DNA of 64,000 bases from Elusimicrobiota bacterium (lineage in GTDB: Bacteria > Elusimicrobiota > Elusimicrobia > UBA1565), in the NCBI GenBank assembly GCA_016212885.1, contig JACRDO010000133.1:1-64000 (forward strand), read 5' to 3'. This document shows, piece after piece, positions 51,646 to 59,239 of this stretch (positions are counted from its first letter, which is position 1; every line of letters starts with the position of its first letter). Position numbers and translations under genes: made by a program. A model generated the notes under the pieces. That model was not told where the DNA came from and did no database searches. It saw only the letters and a program-made list of their open reading frames with translations.

Positions 51646-53159
51646 CGCCACCTCCGGCACAGCTCCTTGCGAGTGCGTATGCATCTTACGTAGTTCGCCA
51701 ACTCCTGGCTTCCCTTCATACGTTCCCTATACCCGCATTGCTTATAGAGCGAGTCCATGCAGGCCTGGTTGAACTTGATCCCGGCCATCGCCCCCGCGGC
51801 GTCGCTGTCGATGATCTGCTTCTGGCCCATCTGCCCGTACTTCTCGGAGATCGAGTCGGTCATGCTCTTCGCCATGAGGGCCATCGCGATGGCGGCCCCG
51901 AGCATCGCGGCGCCGATGCCGAGAAGAATCGGGCCCCAGGGCATCACCGCGATGAGCTTGATCCCGAGGAGGATGAGCGCGATCCCGATGATGGCCAATA
52001 TCAGCGCCAGCTTGAGGAGCTTCTGCGCGTTCTCCAGCTCCTCCTGGTACGGAGTGACGTTCGTGCCGTCGAGCCCGGGCGGGACGCAGACTCCTGTCTC
52101 ATCCGGGGTCCAGGGCTCCGGGCACTGGGTGATGGTTCCGCTGGCCTGCCCGTCGATCGCGGATGCGCCCGTGCCGAGAGAGCTGATGGCCCCGCCGCCG
52201 CCCCCGCCCCCTCCTGTCCCCGCGCCCCCTCCGCCGCCCGGCTTCCCGGCCTCCGGCCCTTGGAGAACGCCCCCGCCCGTCTGGCTCTGGTCGAAAGCAT
52301 TGGCCGCGTACTGGGCTTGGGTCTCATGCGCCCCGGCCCCCGCGCCCTGCAGGGATAGGTCCTTCGCGAACTTGAGCTGGTCGTAGGCGCGCTTGGCGTT
52401 GAGGGCTTTCCTGCGCAGGCTCTGCGCGCTCATCACGGGCAACCTGGAGCGTCCAGCTGCCGTGGGCCTGCGGGAGGCCGGCTTGGCCCCCCCGAGGGCC
52501 ACGGCGAGCAGGGCGTTCGCGTCAAGGGCCTTCTGAGCCGCGCGGTCCTGAGCGCTTTCAGAAGCAGCCGAAGATGATCCCCCCGAGCCGCCGGCGGATT
52601 GTCCGCCCAAGCGCTGATTGCCGGCAAGCCCCTGGGCCTTGAGCTGCTCCGCGTTCTGGATGATGTCCGCGCTGCTTAGGCCCACGTCCTTGGGGTCCGC
52701 GACCGCGGCGTCTGTGGCCGGCTCCGCTTCGGAGCCCTGAACCGCATCCTGCGCAGCTGTCGGGCTCTGCGCAGACCCCGAAGCAGCGGCGTTCCCTTTA
52801 TCCTGGTCAGCCGCGGCCCCCTGCCAGGCATAGTTCAAAGAACGGCTGCCCACCGGATCGCGCTTGCGGACCCGGACAGAGGGCTCCATGGGGAAGAATT
52901 TCGGCCCCTCGACGCCCGCGGCCTTGCCGCCCAAAGTCCCGTCCTGGATGAAATGGGCGAGGACCCCCGCCCCTCCGACCCCGAGAACCATGAGCAGGAC
53001 GCCCGCCTTGCTGGTCAAAAAGGAGGAGAAGCCGCCCAGGGCTTTGCCTGGAGCCGCGGGGGCCCCGGAGAGCAAAGCTCCCCCGCGCTTGCGCTCTTTC
53101 TTCTCTTCCAGGCCGGAATTCTTTACTCGAAGATCCTGATTGCTGTCCAAATCTCCCAT
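51642..53159 (-). CDS. NVTPYQ-family inner-membrane protein, paralog 1 (505 aa)
   Basis: Domains in order: a cytoplasmic tail with LEEKKERKRGGALLSGAP, a membrane helix near 55-75, KFFPMEPSVRVRKR, an Ala/Ser/Gln-rich exported linker, then LRRKALNAKRAYDQLKFAKD and AHETQAQYAANAFDQSQTGG (about 245-285). A Gly-rich spacer follows. Next come a small Cys loop CPEPWTPDETGVCVPP, NVTPYQ (about 370), three closely packed hydrophobic helices and a C-terminal domain with four cysteines (ACMDSLYKQCGY, YVRCIR, ELCRRW). GGAGGTGG precedes the ATG. The closest relative is the next upstream gene (53423-54859), which it matches over most of its length. I know of no described family with this architecture. Confidence 0.82.
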   Translation of the reverse strand: MGDLDSNQDLRVKNSGLEEKKERKRGGALLSGAPAAPGKALGGFSSFLTSKAGVLLMVLGVGGAGVLAHFIQDGTLGGKAAGVEGPKFFPMEPSVRVRKRDPVGSRSLNYAWQGAAADQDKGNAAASGSAQSPTAAQDAVQGSEAEPATDAAVADPKDVGLSSADIIQNAEQLKAQGLAGNQRLGGQSAGGSGGSSSAASESAQDRAAQKALDANALLAVALGGAKPASRRPTAAGRSRLPVMSAQSLRRKALNAKRAYDQLKFAKDLSLQGAGAGAHETQAQYAANAFDQSQTGGGVLQGPEAGKPGGGGGAGTGGGGGGGGAISSLGTGASAIDGQASGTITQCPEPWTPDETGVCVPPGLDGTNVTPYQEELENAQKLLKLALILAIIGIALILLGIKLIAVMPWGPILLGIGAAMLGAAIAMALMAKSMTDSISEKYGQMGQKQIIDSDAAGAMAGIKFNQACMDSLYKQCGYRERMKGSQELANYVRCIRTRKELCRRWR

Positions 53160-53210
53160 GAACCACCTCCATCGCTCCCGAGGAGCGGCGCGCGTCCCTA
53201 AAGATCCGAT

Positions 53211-53426
53211 TCAGGCCCTCGCTGAAAAACCCCTATAGCACCACCAGCCCAAGGCGGCATAGAGAGCCGCCATCCCCCAGCCGATCAAGAGCAGACGGCG
53301 CTCCAGCCCGGGGACGACCGGGACATAGATGCATATCCCCAGGGTCAGGACGATCCCGACGAGCGAAGCCGCCCAGAGCCCCCACGCGGCCCGCTTGCGG
53401 ACCTCATTGAGATCGAGCGCCTTCAT
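53211..53426 (-). CDS. Small two-TM inner-membrane protein B (71 aa)
   Basis: The ATG at 53426 overlaps the stop of the preceding scaffold gene as ATGA. Two helices (GLWAASLVGIVLTLGICIYV and LLLIGWGMAALYAALGWWCY) flank a short VPGLERR loop; the N-terminus is charged (MKALDLNEVRKRAAW). The layout and position repeat those of the protein at 51397-51645, although sequence identity is low. Probable partner of the paralog 2 protein. Confidence 0.75.
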   Translation of the reverse strand: MKALDLNEVRKRAAWGLWAASLVGIVLTLGICIYVPVVPGLERRLLLIGWGMAALYAALGWWCYRGFSARA

Positions 53427-54859
53427 TTGGCGTCCTCATAGGTCGACTTGCTCTCCTCCTGGGTGGTCTGATGGATGTCTTTGGACTCGCCGAGTTGGCC
53501 CTGATAGGCCGATTGCTTGCCGTCGGCCGCGCTCGTGGAGTGCTGATCGATGACGTTCTCCTGCTCCGGCTGGCCGTACTGGCTGCCGATGTTGCCGCCC
53601 ATCTGCTGGGCCATCAGGGCCAGCATCAGCGCGACGGCGAGCAGAGCGATCCCGATCCCGATGAGCACGTAAGCCCATGGCCAGGGGGTATTCGCATAGC
53701 CGATGGCGAGGAGAGCCAGCCCGAGGACCGCGAAGATAAGGGCCATGGTCGTCATGGTCTGCGCGGAATTCACCATGGGCTGATACGGGGTGACGTTGGT
53801 GCCGGCGACGTCGGGAGGCTGGCAGCCCCCGCCGTCGACCGGCGTATACCCCGACGGACATTCGACGGCCGGCGAGGTCGGCGTGGTGGGAGCGGAGGGC
53901 GTGCCGCCCCCCATGGGATTCACCGTTCCGGCGCCGTCGAAGTTGGGCCCCGACAGCTCCCCTCCCTGGGTCTTGCCCTGCTCAAAGGCCGCGGCGGCGT
54001 AGTTCGCCCCGGTCTCGTGCGCGCCCGCGGCCGCGCCCTGCCGGGATTGGGCGTTCGCGAATTTGAGCTGGCCCATGGCCCGCTTCGCCGTGACGCCCTT
54101 GGCTGTCATCTTCTGCGCGGTGACCGGAGTCCTCTTTCTTCCCAGAGACGACATCTTCCCGAGAGGCGTTCTGCCCAGGTTCCCTTTGGCGAGCATATTG
54201 CCGCCGCCCATGCCCTGGAGCTGCTTCATGCCCCCGCCGGAGCCGAAGATGCTGCGGCTGCCGAAGGAGTTCGAAGAGCCCTGGCTGAGCTTTGCGCCGG
54301 CGAAATCATTGCTCATCCGCTGCGCCGCGGCGATCTGCTCCTCGACGCCTTTCTCTTCCACAGCCTTGTCCGAAGGCGCGTCGGCGTCTTTGCCGTCCTC
54401 CGCTTTGGCGGCCGCGGGGTCGTCGGCGGAAGGCTTTCCCTCCGCCTTCGGCACCGCCGTGCCGCCGTCCCAGCGCAGTTCGCCTTTCGTGGCCTCGGAG
54501 GCGAAGTTGAGCGAATTGCTGGCGTTCACGGCGGGCCTTCGCACGTGGAGCGAAGTCTCCATCCCGAACAGCTTGGGCTTCGCCGCCGTCGCGTTGGAGC
54601 CGCCGCTCTTGCCTTTGAGCACGCCGTAGCCGACGAGCCCGGCGGCGCCGACCCCCAGGACGAGCACCGCGAGCCCCGCCTTGCTCGTCAAAACCGCGGC
54701 CAGGCCCGAGGCCGCCTTGGCCCCCGCCAGGCGCACGCCTCCGGCTGCCCCGGGCGCCCCGGACAACAAGGCGCCCCCGGCTTTCCGCTCCTTGGGATCC
54801 TTCTTCAAGTTCGGAATCTCAATCTGGTCTTTTCCGCTATTCGATCCTAAATCTTCCAT
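53423..54859 (-). CDS. NVTPYQ-family inner-membrane protein, paralog 2 (478 aa)
   Basis: Same order as paralog 1: cytoplasmic KKDPKERKAGGALLSGAP, a membrane helix near 60-80, KLFGMETSLHVRRP then NSLNFASEATKG, an Ala/Asp/Lys linker, and an Ala/Gly region. Then TAKRAMGQLKFANAQSR and AHETGANYAAAAFEQGKTQGG (about 255-300), the Cys loop CPSGYTPVDGGGCQPP, NVTPYQ (about 358) and two to three C-terminal helices. The tail here is Gln/Ser/Glu-rich and has no cysteines, unlike paralog 1. The ribosome-binding site is GGAGGGTG. Duplication of a gene-plus-small-partner pair explains the two adjacent copies (53211-54859 and 51397-53159). Confidence 0.82.
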   Translation of the reverse strand: MEDLGSNSGKDQIEIPNLKKDPKERKAGGALLSGAPGAAGGVRLAGAKAASGLAAVLTSKAGLAVLVLGVGAAGLVGYGVLKGKSGGSNATAAKPKLFGMETSLHVRRPAVNASNSLNFASEATKGELRWDGGTAVPKAEGKPSADDPAAAKAEDGKDADAPSDKAVEEKGVEEQIAAAQRMSNDFAGAKLSQGSSNSFGSRSIFGSGGGMKQLQGMGGGNMLAKGNLGRTPLGKMSSLGRKRTPVTAQKMTAKGVTAKRAMGQLKFANAQSRQGAAAGAHETGANYAAAAFEQGKTQGGELSGPNFDGAGTVNPMGGGTPSAPTTPTSPAVECPSGYTPVDGGGCQPPDVAGTNVTPYQPMVNSAQTMTTMALIFAVLGLALLAIGYANTPWPWAYVLIGIGIALLAVALMLALMAQQMGGNIGSQYGQPEQENVIDQHSTSAADGKQSAYQGQLGESKDIHQTTQEESKSTYEDAK

Positions 54860-54897
54860 GACACCCTCCGCCTACGCCCCTTCAAGGCCGTCGCAAG

Positions 54898-56523
54898 CTA
54901 ATCCCCGCCGCCGCCGGCAGCCGGGCCGCCCGCCGCGCCGGCGGCTCCAGCGGCGGAACCGCCTGCAGCCGCGGCGCCGGCCCCGCTGGTCAGCCCGCCA
55001 GCCGCCACATTGGCCGCGGCGTGCTCAGCCGCGCCCTCGATCCCCTTCGTAGCCGCTTCGGAGAAAGCCTTCTCCGCCGCCTCGCCCGTCAGCTTCTCGG
55101 CGGCCTGCTTGCCGGCCTCCATCCCGATCTTCTCAGCCGCCTGCTGCGCCGTGGCCGCTTTGCTGTAGCCCTCCGCCGCGACGTAAGCCAAAGCCGCCTG
55201 CAAAGCTCCGATGGCCGTGAAGATGCCTCCCTGCAGCATCTGGCCTTGGGCCATGATCGCGATGCCCAGGACCGCCACGATGGCGGACAGGGCCAGGGCC
55301 GCATAGGCCAGGTATTTCGCGATGGCGTACAGGACCGAGCCGTAGAGCGGGATGGCCTTGGCGGCCAAGCCGATCAAAAACGCCAGCAGGAGCAGGATGG
55401 AAGCCGCGGTGAGCAGCGCGGTCGCCATATCCACCTGGCTCTGCCAGGGCGTGACGTTCTTATGGTCCAGCTGGGAATCGGTCGCCTCGCAGGAGCTGCC
55501 CACCAGCTTGAAGCCGGCGGGGCATCCCGTCGGCGTCTGTGAGGCATCCGTGATCGGCCCTCCTTCGCCCGGCCCGGCGCCGGACGACCCTGTTCCGATG
55601 CCTGTGCCGGACACCCCGGGGCCCTGCATGCCCTGCCCGCCGGGCTGCGAATTCGACCACTGCTGGGTCTGGGCAGCTGCGCCGGTTTCAGGATTGACGC
55701 GCCGGCTCGAGGCCATGGCCCGCTCCATCTTATCCAGCCGCTTGCCCGTTGCGCTATTCATCTTGCTGAGGCGCGCGGCGCCCCGCGCGTTGGCCGGGAT
55801 CATGGCGCGGGTCGTCTTCGCTTTCTGGCCCTTCGAGAACGCGGACGCCTGCCCGAGAGCCGCGTTCGAGAGCTTGGCCTGCTGGAAGCCCTGGCCGATG
55901 CCCCCGGACATCCCGCCGCCTCCCGAGAGCCTGCTGTTGCCGGAGCTCAGGCGGCCGTAGTTGGAAGACTGCATTTTCGCCGAGCTTTGCGCGTTGGCCG
56001 CGGCCTGCTGGGCCTGAGCGGCGACGTCCGCGGCATTGGGGACCGCCGCGCTGTTGTCCTGCGCCGAGCCCTGATCCGAGGATGCCGCCGCGTCTTGCGC
56101 CGCCACTTGGTCCTTGCCCGGCGCCGAGGCGGAGCTTTCGTCGAAGGCTCCCTTGTTCGCCTTGACGGCCAATTCGAGAGCGGACGGGCCGGAGCGCTCC
56201 GCGCCCGGCAGGCCGAGGGCCGAGGCCGAATCGTAGTTCGGCTTGAACAAGCCGGCCTTCTGCTTGGCCTGGGGCTCCACCCCGAATCCGCCTCTCTTGT
56301 TCATGTCCATCAGCCCATAGCTGGACACAGCGAGCGCGCCGGCGATGATGGCCATGCTCGCCAGCTTGGTCGAAAAGACGGCGTTGAGCCTGGCAATGAG
56401 CCCCAGTCCCGCCCGCCCGCCGACCCCAGCGCCGGAGCCTCCAGCTCCCACGCGGGCGCTGCCGGCCATCCAGGTCGGGAGCGCGCCTCCGCCTTTCTTC
56501 TCTTCTTCCTTCTTATAACTCAT
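54898..56523 (-). CDS. NVTPYQ-family inner-membrane protein, paralog 3 (541 aa)
   Basis: The start at 56523 (MSYKKEEEKKGGGALPTW) follows GGGAGAG; an ATG 12 bases upstream is in frame. A membrane helix lies near 55-75, then KAGLFKPNYDSASALGL and an Ala/Gln/Ser linker. The shared region is looser here (MNSATGKRLDKMERAMASS, then ETGAAAQTQQWSNSQPGGQG). The Cys loop CPAGFKLVGSSCEAT and NVTPWQ (Trp for Tyr) precede three or four hydrophobic helices (about 370-460). The C-terminus is a long amphipathic helix ending in an Ala/Gly tail that would be flexible. It is more diverged than paralogs 1 and 2. Confidence 0.82.
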   Translation of the reverse strand: MSYKKEEEKKGGGALPTWMAGSARVGAGGSGAGVGGRAGLGLIARLNAVFSTKLASMAIIAGALAVSSYGLMDMNKRGGFGVEPQAKQKAGLFKPNYDSASALGLPGAERSGPSALELAVKANKGAFDESSASAPGKDQVAAQDAAASSDQGSAQDNSAAVPNAADVAAQAQQAAANAQSSAKMQSSNYGRLSSGNSRLSGGGGMSGGIGQGFQQAKLSNAALGQASAFSKGQKAKTTRAMIPANARGAARLSKMNSATGKRLDKMERAMASSRRVNPETGAAAQTQQWSNSQPGGQGMQGPGVSGTGIGTGSSGAGPGEGGPITDASQTPTGCPAGFKLVGSSCEATDSQLDHKNVTPWQSQVDMATALLTAASILLLLAFLIGLAAKAIPLYGSVLYAIAKYLAYAALALSAIVAVLGIAIMAQGQMLQGGIFTAIGALQAALAYVAAEGYSKAATAQQAAEKIGMEAGKQAAEKLTGEAAEKAFSEAATKGIEGAAEHAAANVAAGGLTSGAGAAAAGGSAAGAAGAAGGPAAGGGGD

Positions 56524-56536
56524 AATCTCTCCCAAT

Positions 56537-58087
56537 TCACTTATTCAGCGCCAACTGCCCTGCGTTCAAGTTGTTGGATACGGCGGGCGCCGATCCAGTG
56601 GTTCCAGTCGTGGAGCCGCCATACCCCATCTGGATCGTGCCCTTCTCGTAGGTCGCCAGGCCCTCGGAATTGACGCACTTGAAGGCGCCCGTATCGTTCG
56701 TGACCAAAGACTTCGCATCGGCGTTCATCTGGGCTTTGGCTTGGTCCGCCTGGGTGCTGTCGAAAGCCGCGAGCGCGGCTTTGACCGTCAGGATGCCGCC
56801 CATGATGGTGAACATCATGCCCTGCATCATCTGGTTGTAGGGCTCGCGCATGAGGATGACGCCGATCACGGTCGCGGCCCCCCCGGCGATCGCCGCCAGT
56901 CCAGCCAGCAGCTGCGCTTTGGCGGCCAGCGCCGCCTTGCTGATCGGATCCGGGTCGACCTTCGCCGCATCGCCGACCTTCCCGGCGAAGTACATCAGGA
57001 GCAGAGACAGCGCCATGGCCCCCATGGCGGCATAGATGAGATTCTGGTACGGCGTCACGTTCTTGTTGTCTTTCGTCTTGGGCGGCGGCGGAGAGACTTC
57101 CTTGATATCGTTCGCCACGCTGGCCCCGGGCGAGTGCACGCCGGCGCCTTCTCCCACGCCCGCTCCGCCCACGCCCGCGCCCCCGGCGCTCGCGCCCGCT
57201 GAGCCGACGTTCGCGGCGCCGCCGTCGTAGGTGAGCCCTGAGCCCGGGCTCGACACCGACGCAGAGCGCAGGTTGCCGCTGACGACCTTCTTGGTCGCCG
57301 CAAGCTGCTTGGCCGCGGTGCCGAGCCGCGGGTTGGCCATCCTGCTCGAGGCCGCCATCCGGGTGCGCGGGCCCTGCGCCAGCGCGCTCATCGCGCTTTT
57401 CGGGGGCGCCTTGTAAGTCCCCTGGAAGCCCCCTCCGATGCCGCCGGACAAGCCCGACTGAGGATCGAGCCGGGCCATCGCGCTCGCGCCCCCGCCTGCG
57501 GTGGAGCCGAGCTGGCCCTTCACCAGCTTGGGCTTCGCCGCGGTTGCCGCGGTCTGCCGAGTCGCCGCAAGGCTGTCCTGGCCCGCGGGCTCGGAGGAGG
57601 CGTCTGAAGCCGCGACGGAGCCGGAAGCGGACGCGTCCTTGGCGTCGGAGGGAGCGGCCTCTCCCTCAGTCTTCGGGGCCGGGTTGGCTTTCGCGAAATA
57701 GTCCAGCGAATTGGAGGCGCCTCCTTTGGAGGCTTCCGAAGCGGCGATCTTCTCCGCGTTGAGGGCGGAGGCCGTGTCCGCCCCCGGCTGGCCGGACGTG
57801 GAAGAAAAGACGCTCCCTCCTCCGGACGACGATTTATGGCTGGGCGCGTTCGACCTGAGGATGCTGATCCCAGCTGCCACGGAAGCGCCGACCATGACCA
57901 TCGCGACCACGCCCGCCTTCGTCGCGAATAGTCCTCCGCTGATCCCGGCGCCGGCGGCGCCCGCGGAGCCGCCCAGGCCGAGCTTGCTCAGCAGGCCGGA
58001 AACGAATCCCGCGCCCTTGCGCTCCTCGTCTTCGCGGCGCATGGTCTGGGGCTGGATATCCGGCTTGTCCGCAGATTTTGGATCCAT
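56537..58087 (-). CDS. NVTPYQ-family inner-membrane protein, paralog 4 (516 aa)
   Basis: The ATG at 58087 has GGGAGGACGC before it. The cytoplasmic tail (MRREDEERKGAGFVSGL) keeps the ERKGxG core, and a membrane helix lies near 62-85. The exported part has NSLDYFAKANPAPK (compare NSLNFA in paralogs 1 and 2), an Ala/Ser linker and a basic region (RLGTAAKQLAATKKV). NVTPYQ (about 340) has no Cys loop before it, but helices follow as in the others: MGAMALSLLLMYFAG, LLAGLAAIAGGAATVIGVIL and MMFTIMGGILTVKAALAAF. The tail has one cysteine (FKCVNSEG) and a Gly/Thr-rich end. Confidence 0.82.
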   Translation of the reverse strand: MDPKSADKPDIQPQTMRREDEERKGAGFVSGLLSKLGLGGSAGAAGAGISGGLFATKAGVVAMVMVGASVAAGISILRSNAPSHKSSSGGGSVFSSTSGQPGADTASALNAEKIAASEASKGGASNSLDYFAKANPAPKTEGEAAPSDAKDASASGSVAASDASSEPAGQDSLAATRQTAATAAKPKLVKGQLGSTAGGGASAMARLDPQSGLSGGIGGGFQGTYKAPPKSAMSALAQGPRTRMAASSRMANPRLGTAAKQLAATKKVVSGNLRSASVSSPGSGLTYDGGAANVGSAGASAGGAGVGGAGVGEGAGVHSPGASVANDIKEVSPPPPKTKDNKNVTPYQNLIYAAMGAMALSLLLMYFAGKVGDAAKVDPDPISKAALAAKAQLLAGLAAIAGGAATVIGVILMREPYNQMMQGMMFTIMGGILTVKAALAAFDSTQADQAKAQMNADAKSLVTNDTGAFKCVNSEGLATYEKGTIQMGYGGSTTGTTGSAPAVSNNLNAGQLALNK

Positions 58088-58103
58088 AGCGTCCTCCCGC
58101 AAC

Positions 58104-59141
58104 CTACATCGCGCTCATGCCCATCATCATGGCCGGCGCCATCGCGCTGAAGCTCGGGCCCAGCATGCCGCCCATCATCATCATCATCATCATCATCATC
58201 ATTTGAGCGTTGTTGTCCTTGGGCTTGACCGCGCTCGAGCTCGCGATCGGGGGCGGCGTGATCTCCTTCTTGTCGAGCTTGCTGTAATCGGCGGCCTTGA
58301 GGTTCGTGGGGACGTCCTCGCCCTCTCCCATCCCCACCCCGCCGGTGTTCGGCATGCCGGCCAGGGACTTGGACTGGGCCCCGGCCGCGTCGAAGGATTT
58401 CTGAGCGATGTTCGCCGCGCGCTCCGTGTTGCCGAGGAGCGCGCTTGCGGAAGCCTTCTCCATCGATTTGAGCGCATCCAGATTCTGGTTCCCGCCGCCC
58501 TGCCCGAGGCGGGAGGAAACCTTGGCATCCTTGAGGTCCGGGGCCCGCGACTCCACGAGGCCCGGGTTGCCGCCGAGGCCGAAAGGCTTGTTCACGGCCG
58601 CCGCGGAAGCCGACGATGAGCCGCCGCCGGAGCGCGACGGGAGCTGGCCGAAGTTCGCCCGCGGAGCCGAGAAGCCCGTGTGCACGGCCTGGTTTCCCCA
58701 CCCCCCGCGGCTCGAGGATTTCGACGCCGAATCGCTGACGCGCTTGAGCGCGGCGGCCAAGGAGTCGCCCGTCCCGCGGCCCGCGGCTGGGGAGGCGGAC
58801 TCTTCCCCGGTCAAAGACGCTCCAGCCGCGGCCCCGGGCCCTTGGAAGAGCGAAGAGACGCCCTGGGGCTCCGAGTCCCTGCGGGCATAGGCGCCTCTGC
58901 CGGGCATCCCGACATTGAGGGAGGAGCCCGGCGCGCCCTGCGGGTTCTCCGCGGCGTCGAGGGAGCGCAGGCTCTGCTCGCCCGCCTCTTTTTCGACCCC
59001 CGGCAGTCTGACGGAATCCGAGCCCGTCTGATGCATCAGCGGGGTGTTGAGCCAGAACCCGACCCCTACCAAAAGGACGATGATCAGCCACCAGTTGTTT
59101 TTCAACCAAGCGGCCAAATCCTCATCCCGGCGAAAAGCCAT
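58104..59141 (-). CDS. Bitopic membrane protein with a Met-rich end, first gene of the scaffold operon (345 aa)
   Basis: The ATG at 59141 follows GGAGGG by 9 bases. A short charged N-terminus and one membrane helix (WWLIIVLLVGVGFWLNTPLM) are followed by an exported Ser/Gly/Ala-rich domain. It contains a region like the one shared by the run (MEKASASALLGNTERAANIA, then KSFDAAG). There is no NVTPYQ and no cysteine. The C-terminus has ten consecutive methionines and further Met-rich segments (APAMMMGM), which together make a hydrophobic end. It is the first gene behind the promoter at 59181-59209, and the next gene starts 16 bases after its stop. Confidence 0.8.
   Translation of the reverse strand: MAFRRDEDLAAWLKNNWWLIIVLLVGVGFWLNTPLMHQTGSDSVRLPGVEKEAGEQSLRSLDAAENPQGAPGSSLNVGMPGRGAYARRDSEPQGVSSLFQGPGAAAGASLTGEESASPAAGRGTGDSLAAALKRVSDSASKSSSRGGWGNQAVHTGFSAPRANFGQLPSRSGGGSSSASAAAVNKPFGLGGNPGLVESRAPDLKDAKVSSRLGQGGGNQNLDALKSMEKASASALLGNTERAANIAQKSFDAAGAQSKSLAGMPNTGGVGMGEGEDVPTNLKAADYSKLDKKEITPPPIASSSAVKPKDNNAQMMMMMMMMMMGGMLGPSFSAMAPAMMMGMSAM
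58173..58202. repeat. Trinucleotide repeat coding for ten methionines
   Basis: Ten perfect CAT units on the plus strand, read as ATG x10 on the coding strand. Perfect trinucleotide runs are slippage-prone; changes here would alter the length of the Met tract in frame. Each ATG is also a potential internal start codon in the same frame. Confidence 0.95.
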
Positions 59142-59180
59142 GGACGAAAGCCCTCCTTGGAGACAATTTCCCTTATTAGG

Positions 59181-59209
59181 AGTGTAAAGACGCGGCGAAA
59201 TTTTGTCAA
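59181..59209 (-). promoter_or_regulatory. Promoter for the scaffold operon
   Basis: On the minus strand, TTGACA (59209-59204), a 17-base spacer ending CGTCTT, and TACACT (59186-59181). It nearly duplicates the promoter at 51330-51358. The leader is about 30 bases and includes a good ribosome-binding site. Confidence 0.82.
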
Positions 59210-59239
59210 GGGACCATTGGCACGCATCAATTGGGAACG

